A stretch of DNA of 17,692 bases. It comes from JALYUA01 sp040004225. GTDB lineage: Bacteria; Acidobacteriota; Thermoanaerobaculia; UBA5066; Gp7-AA6. The stretch's first letter is position 1, and each line of letters starts with the position of its first letter. The notes beneath the pieces were generated by a model that saw only the letters and a list, made by a program, of their open reading frames with translations, was not told where the DNA came from and ran no database searches. The stretch lies in contig JBDUBI010000211.1 of assembly GCA_040004225.1 (NCBI GenBank), positions 1-17,692 of the forward strand, written 5' to 3'. A program made the position numbers and the translations under genes. This document shows positions 14,300-17,692 of this stretch, in pieces.

Positions 14300-14331
14300 A
14301 CTCTAAGCCCTGGAATCGGTTCCAGGGTCAA
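14300..14331 (-). promoter_or_regulatory. MerR-type promoter and operator
   Basis: Minus strand: -35 TTGACC (14331-14326) and -10 TTAGAG (14306-14301, 19-nt spacer) or TAGAGT (14305-14300, 20-nt spacer). The over-long spacer holds a perfect dyad CCCTGGAA-CCGA-TTCCAGGG (14327-14308). Long spacers with a central dyad are the hallmark of MerR-activated promoters. The first codon of the merR gene follows 6-7 nt after the -10, so the promoter drives the regulator and its partner as one autoregulated unit. Confidence 0.85.
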
Positions 14332-14356
14332 GCCGAGCGACCGAAGGGAGCCACAC

Positions 14357-14376
14357 GGCCGCGGTACTCCGCGGTC
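14357..14376. other. Hairpin between the greA-fusion gene and the MerR promoter
   Basis: GGCCGCGG (14357-14364), loop TACT, CCGCGGTC (14369-14376) form an 8-bp stem with one G-T pair. There is no T-run on either side. It may shape the 3' end of the greA-fusion transcript, which ends at 14451. The rest of 14332-14450 holds no credible gene. Confidence 0.35.
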
Positions 14377-14450
14377 AACTCGTTACGGCAGGTGGGAATC
14401 GTTAAAGGCGAACCCGAAAACTGAAACCGAAGCTCGACAACCAGGTCTTT

Positions 14451-16514
14451 CTAGCTGGTCCACGGCTCGATGGAGACGATCTCCGCCGGCGTGCCCGAAA
14501 GTCCCACGCGTTCGCCGGGGCGCCGCCCGAGGAGCCCCTGCGCGAATTCGGACTCGTAGGAGTAAACGTTTTCCTCCGGTTTCGAATCCCACGGTCCGAG
14601 GATCACCGCCACCCGCTCCGCTCCCCCTTCGACCTCCCGCAGGCGCACGCGCGTCCCAACGCGGACCTCGGAGACATCGATACGGGTCGGATCGAGCGCG
14701 CGCGTCCGGGAGAGCTCGTCTGAGAGCGCGTTGGCGCGCGCGGACAGGTACTCGTGCTTCTGTCGCGCCGACTGGTACTCGAAGTTCTCGCGGAGATCGC
14801 CGTGCTCCTTCGCCGTCTTCATCGCGTCGGCGTTGGCAGGCAATTCGACCTGCTTCAAGTGAATGAGCTCGCGTCGGCGCGCTTCGATCGATTCTGCGGT
14901 CCCGTAGAGGTAGTCGACGGCCGGGGCGCGGAGCTCCGGAAATGCCATCAGCAGCGCCTCGCGAACGACCGAGCGTCGGTGCTCCTCGAGACCGCTCGCG
15001 CGCGTCAGGGCGGCGAGAAAATCGCGCGCGTCGGCTTCCCCCGCTCCGCGCACGAGCCGCACGGCGAGGCCCCCCGGCTCGAAGAACTCCTTCAGCCGGG
15101 AGCGCAGGCCGGAAAACTCGTCCTGCCGGAGCGCGTCGACCAGCACCAGGAACAGCCCGGACGGAGCCGGCAGCTCTTCCGCCTCGATGCGGTCGCACAG
15201 CCACACAAAACCGCGCGGAGCCAGCCGCGGCGACCGGAGAATCCGCCGGACGATCTCGTCCCGCTTGTCGGGCGCCGCCGCGAGCTCGCGGTAAAGAAAA
15301 GTCAGCACGCGCGAGTCGTCCTCGCGGTGGAACTGGTCGGCGAAGATTTCCGCCCACCGCGGCAGTCCGCGCAGCGCTTCGAGAGCGCGCTCCCGCGCCC
15401 CGGAGTCGTGGATCTTCAGGAGAAGGGGGCCCGGGTCCCCCGCCGCCACCAGGGCTTCCGCCGGAAAAGCCTCGGGATCTCCGGAGGACAGGCGCGCAGC
15501 CGCCTGCGAGAGCTCCCAGGCCAGGGCCGGATCCGATTCGGCCGCCGACAAAGCGCGCGCGGAGAGGACGCGCGCAAATTCCCGGCCGAGGTCCTTGCTG
15601 CGTTTCCCGTTCTTGCGGGCGATATCGATCTGGCGGCGCGGATCGGCCGCCTGAAAGGAGGTTCGGATGGAGTCGTCGGCCGAGGCCGCGCTGTCAGACC
15701 AGCTGACCCTCGCGGATCGAGCCGCTCCCGCGACCAGCAACTGCGGGTGTTTCTTAGCGGCGCTCCAGAAAGCCGTCCAGCGCGGCTCCTCGACCAGCCC
15801 GCCCATGTGCTCCTTGATCTCGCTGACGGTGAGCGGCCGTCCGAAGCTCGCGAGGAGGCGCCGCACGGCTTCGGAGGGGTTCGAGGCGGCCAGAGCCCGC
15901 ATCTCGTCGGGACGCTCCAGTTTGTCGCGGAGAAAATGCCCCTCGGGCAGCCGGTCCAGCGTCCTCTCGGCGGACACGAGCGACAACGGCAGCCGCGTTC
16001 CGCCGATCTCCAGTCGAAGAACGTCGAGCGCCGGATTCATCTCGACGATCCGGCCGGGGCCCCGACCGGGAAGGTAGTGGATCTGCCCGGGCGCGAACTG
16101 CAGCCAGCGCTCGACCTTCCCCGCGGCGCCGGCGGGGTCCGGAGGAACGACCGGGTGCTTGGCGAGGACCGACGCCAGCGACGGGTGACCGGCAAACCGC
16201 TCCTTCAGCGCCGCTTCGAGCTCCGGCTTCACCCCGGGATCGGTTGGAGCGATGCGTGCGATCTCGAGAAGGACCTTGAGCTTTCGTTCCCGGTCGCCCT
16301 GACCTCCGAGCTCGTCCGCAAGCAGCCGCATCCAGCTCACGGCCCCGGTGACGTTCCCCTTTTTCTTGACCGCGGAAGCGACGGCGAAGAAAAGCGGCAG
16401 ATCGCGCGGGTCCTTCTCCATCAGCCGGACCCACCGGTCCTCGAGCTCGGTGAACTTCTTATGCTCGACGAGGCCTGCGATGTCCTCGGGAAGATTGGGG
16501 TCGGATGTCGGCAC
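14451..16514 (-). CDS. GreA-type transcript cleavage factor fused to a long N-terminal region
   Basis: The 687-residue protein ends in a complete GreA module. The coiled coil (about 545-610) has at its tip HGDLRENFEY, with Asp573 and Glu576 matching the acidic pair that places Mg2+ in the RNA polymerase secondary channel. The FKBP-like C-terminal domain follows (VRVGTRVRLREVEGG, AVILGPWDSKPEENVYSYES, SPAEIV-like end). So it should restart backtracked RNA polymerase by transcript cleavage. The preceding roughly 540 residues are mostly helical and resemble TPR/HEAT-type scaffolds, with NLPEDIAGLVEHKKFTELEDRWVRLMEKDP-like helices at the start, of which I show only the pattern. E. coli GreA has 158 residues; chlamydial GreA is also a long fusion. 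GTG 16514 was chosen: it is 8 nt after a -10-like TAAGAT, and the frame upstream runs into a hairpin. Confidence 0.85.
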   Translation of the reverse strand: MPTSDPNLPEDIAGLVEHKKFTELEDRWVRLMEKDPRDLPLFFAVASAVKKKGNVTGAVSWMRLLADELGGQGDRERKLKVLLEIARIAPTDPGVKPELEAALKERFAGHPSLASVLAKHPVVPPDPAGAAGKVERWLQFAPGQIHYLPGRGPGRIVEMNPALDVLRLEIGGTRLPLSLVSAERTLDRLPEGHFLRDKLERPDEMRALAASNPSEAVRRLLASFGRPLTVSEIKEHMGGLVEEPRWTAFWSAAKKHPQLLVAGAARSARVSWSDSAASADDSIRTSFQAADPRRQIDIARKNGKRSKDLGREFARVLSARALSAAESDPALAWELSQAAARLSSGDPEAFPAEALVAAGDPGPLLLKIHDSGARERALEALRGLPRWAEIFADQFHREDDSRVLTFLYRELAAAPDKRDEIVRRILRSPRLAPRGFVWLCDRIEAEELPAPSGLFLVLVDALRQDEFSGLRSRLKEFFEPGGLAVRLVRGAGEADARDFLAALTRASGLEEHRRSVVREALLMAFPELRAPAVDYLYGTAESIEARRRELIHLKQVELPANADAMKTAKEHGDLRENFEYQSARQKHEYLSARANALSDELSRTRALDPTRIDVSEVRVGTRVRLREVEGGAERVAVILGPWDSKPEENVYSYESEFAQGLLGRRPGERVGLSGTPAEIVSIEPWTS

Positions 16515-16522
16515 GAACGGGC

Positions 16523-16551
16523 ATCTTATCTCGCTCTCGGATGTGTGTCTC
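16523..16551 (-). promoter_or_regulatory. Predicted promoter of the greA-fusion gene (leaderless)
   Basis: Minus strand: -35 GAGACA (16551-16546), 17-nt spacer, -10 TAAGAT (16528-16523), then 8 nt to GTG 16514. There is no Shine-Dalgarno sequence. TAAGATGCCCG plus TTC is shared with the metH upstream region. Confidence 0.5.
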
Positions 16552-16565
16552 CGCCGCTCCCTCGT

Positions 16566-16589
16566 CCCTCCCCCCGAGCGGGAGGAGGG
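16566..16589. terminator. Strong GC hairpin between the secreted protein gene and the greA-fusion gene
   Basis: CCCTCCCCCC (16566-16575), loop GAGC, GGGAGGAGGG (16580-16589) form a 10-bp stem with one G-T type pair. It starts 17 nt after the stop of the 16606-17607 gene. A T-run is missing, so it may act as a mRNA 3'-end stabiliser or a weak terminator. Confidence 0.4.
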
Positions 16590-16605
16590 GCCAACCCGCC
16601 GGGTC

Positions 16606-17607
16606 TCAGTTGCGGGCGGTCCGCTTTTCCCCGAGCGCGCGCAGGACGCTCGAGGGCAGAGTTCCACTCACCGTCACGGCATCCCCGTCGCTGTCGATCT
16701 TGAACCTGCGAAGCACCGACACGAGCTCGGGCGATTTCTCCTGGACGGCCAGACGCCACATCGCGACGACGCCGCGCAGCGAGTCCTCGAGAAGCTGCCG
16801 CGTCTCCGCATCGGGTGAGACGCCGCTCGCCGTCAGCGAGAGATCGTCCGAATGGACTCTCGCCTGAAACGAGAAGAGCGTCACGGACTTCATGGCACCC
16901 ATCAGCGCCGTCGCCGCCTCGCTACCCCCGGCCCCGCCGGAGGGGCGGTTGAGACCCTTCTGGATGGCGGGGTAACGGGTCACGTCGACCAGCGCCCACA
17001 TCGAAGAGGATCGGTCGATGCGGGAGAGCTGACGGCCAAGCCCGATGCCGGAGGAAAATGTGGTTCCCCCGCCGGCGCGAGCGGCGAGAGCCGCCTGGAC
17101 CGCGGTCTCGCTTCCCGCCACGAGCAGCCTCGGGGAGGCGAACGCCACGGCACCTCTTCCGTTGGCGTGCCGCGAGTCTTTTTCCGGGACGAGCCAGTAG
17201 TCGCCCGAAGAACCGCTGACGCGCGTCGCTCCTCGCGTCTGCGCGGCGGTCGCCAGCCGATCAGGGTCGAAGCGGCCTTCGAAGAGGGCCAGCGCGCTTG
17301 TGTCGCTCGCGGCCGCCTGGGGCAGGAGGCCGACGATCACCACCGTGTCAACATCCTCTCGCGGCTTGAGGTTGGCTTCGGCCATGAAACGGGCGGCGTC
17401 CCCGTTTCCGTTCATATGGTCGGCATCCGCGAACAGCCTGGCCGCCAGGGGACTCGAGCGCAGCTCGTTGAACCGCACCACCGCGACGGATGCCGCGTCG
17501 GCGGGAACGAGCGACAGGGCGTCGTCGGACGATGCCCTCGCGGCAGGCGCGGAGGCGGCCGCCGCAACGAGGAGAGAGAGAACCGCGAGAGCGCGGCGCG
17601 TCTTCAT
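16606..17607 (-). CDS. Secreted protein of unknown function next to a membrane permease
   Basis: The 333-residue product starts MKTRRALAVLSLL and has a signal peptide ending near PAARA-SSDD (about residue 25). The mature start, LSLVPADAASVAVVRFNELRSSPLAARLF, and later LLVAGSETAVQAAL and SMWALVDV recall periplasmic or lipid-anchored proteins of the DUF3352 kind, in which a repeated alpha-beta layout checks residual values, but I do not recognise the family with certainty. No Cys, no enzyme motif and no membrane anchor beyond the signal were seen. The gene begins 2 nt after the stop of the truncated membrane gene, with AGGA 9 nt before ATG 17607, so the two form an operon. Confidence 0.8.
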   Translation of the reverse strand: MKTRRALAVLSLLVAAAASAPAARASSDDALSLVPADAASVAVVRFNELRSSPLAARLFADADHMNGNGDAARFMAEANLKPREDVDTVVIVGLLPQAAASDTSALALFEGRFDPDRLATAAQTRGATRVSGSSGDYWLVPEKDSRHANGRGAVAFASPRLLVAGSETAVQAALAARAGGGTTFSSGIGLGRQLSRIDRSSSMWALVDVTRYPAIQKGLNRPSGGAGGSEAATALMGAMKSVTLFSFQARVHSDDLSLTASGVSPDAETRQLLEDSLRGVVAMWRLAVQEKSPELVSVLRRFKIDSDGDAVTVSGTLPSSVLRALGEKRTARN

Positions 17608-17609
17608 GA

Positions 17610-17692
17610 TCAGAAATCCTTTCTGGAAAACAGCCAGCAGGCGAGAGTGAGCGTAGCAATTCCGAAGATCGCAGTCGATCCGTAGACCGCCA
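17610..17692 (-). CDS. C-terminal end of a membrane protein, probably ABC-2 type permease
   Basis: Only the last 26 complete codons are in the window, ending TGA at 17612-17610. They encode one hydrophobic helix, AVYGSTAIFGIATLTLACWLF (in part), followed by SRKDF. A last helix followed by a short Arg/Lys-Asp-Phe tail is common in ABC-2 type permeases, but so short a piece cannot settle the family. It is 2 nt upstream of the secreted protein gene. Confidence 0.5.
   Translation of the reverse strand, partial: AVYGSTAIFGIATLTLACWLFSRKDF

Noticed and set aside
14357..14376. Intrinsic terminator after the greA-fusion gene
   Set aside because: The stem is good but no T-run follows on either strand, and it lies about 75 nt past the stop codon; listed only as a hairpin.
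14754..16703. 649-codon plus-strand open frame antisense to the greA-fusion gene
   Set aside because: The translation is Arg/Gly/Pro-rich and lacks any domain, whereas the minus strand encodes a recognisable GreA module. It is a high-GC shadow.

Overview
This is a GC-rich window (by eye about two thirds G+C) from a diderm, Gram-negative-type bacterium. It encodes a Tat-type export signal, a lipobox, an outer-membrane-barrel-like protein and a full-length cobalamin-dependent methionine synthase. The GC-rich style, the very long GreA fusion and the apparent mix of leaderless and Shine-Dalgarno genes make an Acidobacteriota-like or neighbouring soil/sediment lineage plausible. That taxonomic guess is inference; no rRNA or other marker gene is present.

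Layout. All recognised genes but two read on the minus strand, so the window is described from its right end. A truncated membrane protein (probably an ABC-2 type permease, 17610-17692) is followed 2 nt later by a secreted protein of unknown function (16606-17607). After a strong hairpin comes a 687-residue fusion protein ending in a GreA-type transcript-cleavage module (14451-16514). Next is a two-gene unit of a MerR-family regulator and a secreted His-rich protein (13805-14293, 13281-13808). It sits behind a textbook MerR operator: a perfect 8-bp dyad inside a 19/20-bp promoter spacer. A 191-bp MITE-like inverted-repeat element fills the gap exactly, from stop codon to stop codon, between this unit and the convergent plus-strand TMEM175-type channel gene (12324-13091). 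The channel gene is divergent from an outer-membrane transporter-like gene (11447-12301) across 22 bp, and the two appear to share an overlapping -10 motif. A DinB-like protein (10710-11267), a VanX-type D-Ala-D-Ala dipeptidase lipoprotein (9905-10639) and an overlapping RBBP9/YdeN-type hydrolase (9393-9923) follow.

A possible 65-residue plus-strand protein (9199-9396) overlaps the hydrolase stop codon. Then come metH (5650-9117), a GT-C-like membrane protein (3831-5600), and a tightly packed unit of Lrp/AsnC regulator, EamA/YedA exporter, DinB-like protein and cyclase-family hydrolase (1125-3799). The last gene is a Tat-exported PQQ-type sugar dehydrogenase whose 3' end lies outside the window (1-1063).

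How the genes fit together. The Lrp-EamA-DinB-cyclase unit looks like an amino-acid or metabolite-responsive export/detoxification cassette. MerR plus the His-rich protein looks like an inducible envelope stress unit. VanX plus hydrolase looks like peptidoglycan dipeptide salvage or immunity. The rest is housekeeping (metH, gre).

Two features stand out. Many genes that begin transcription units have a -10-like hexamer only 6-10 nt before the start codon and no Shine-Dalgarno sequence, suggesting leaderless mRNAs, whereas downstream operon genes mostly have Shine-Dalgarno sites and 4-nt stop/start overlaps. The second is the stop-to-stop insertion element.
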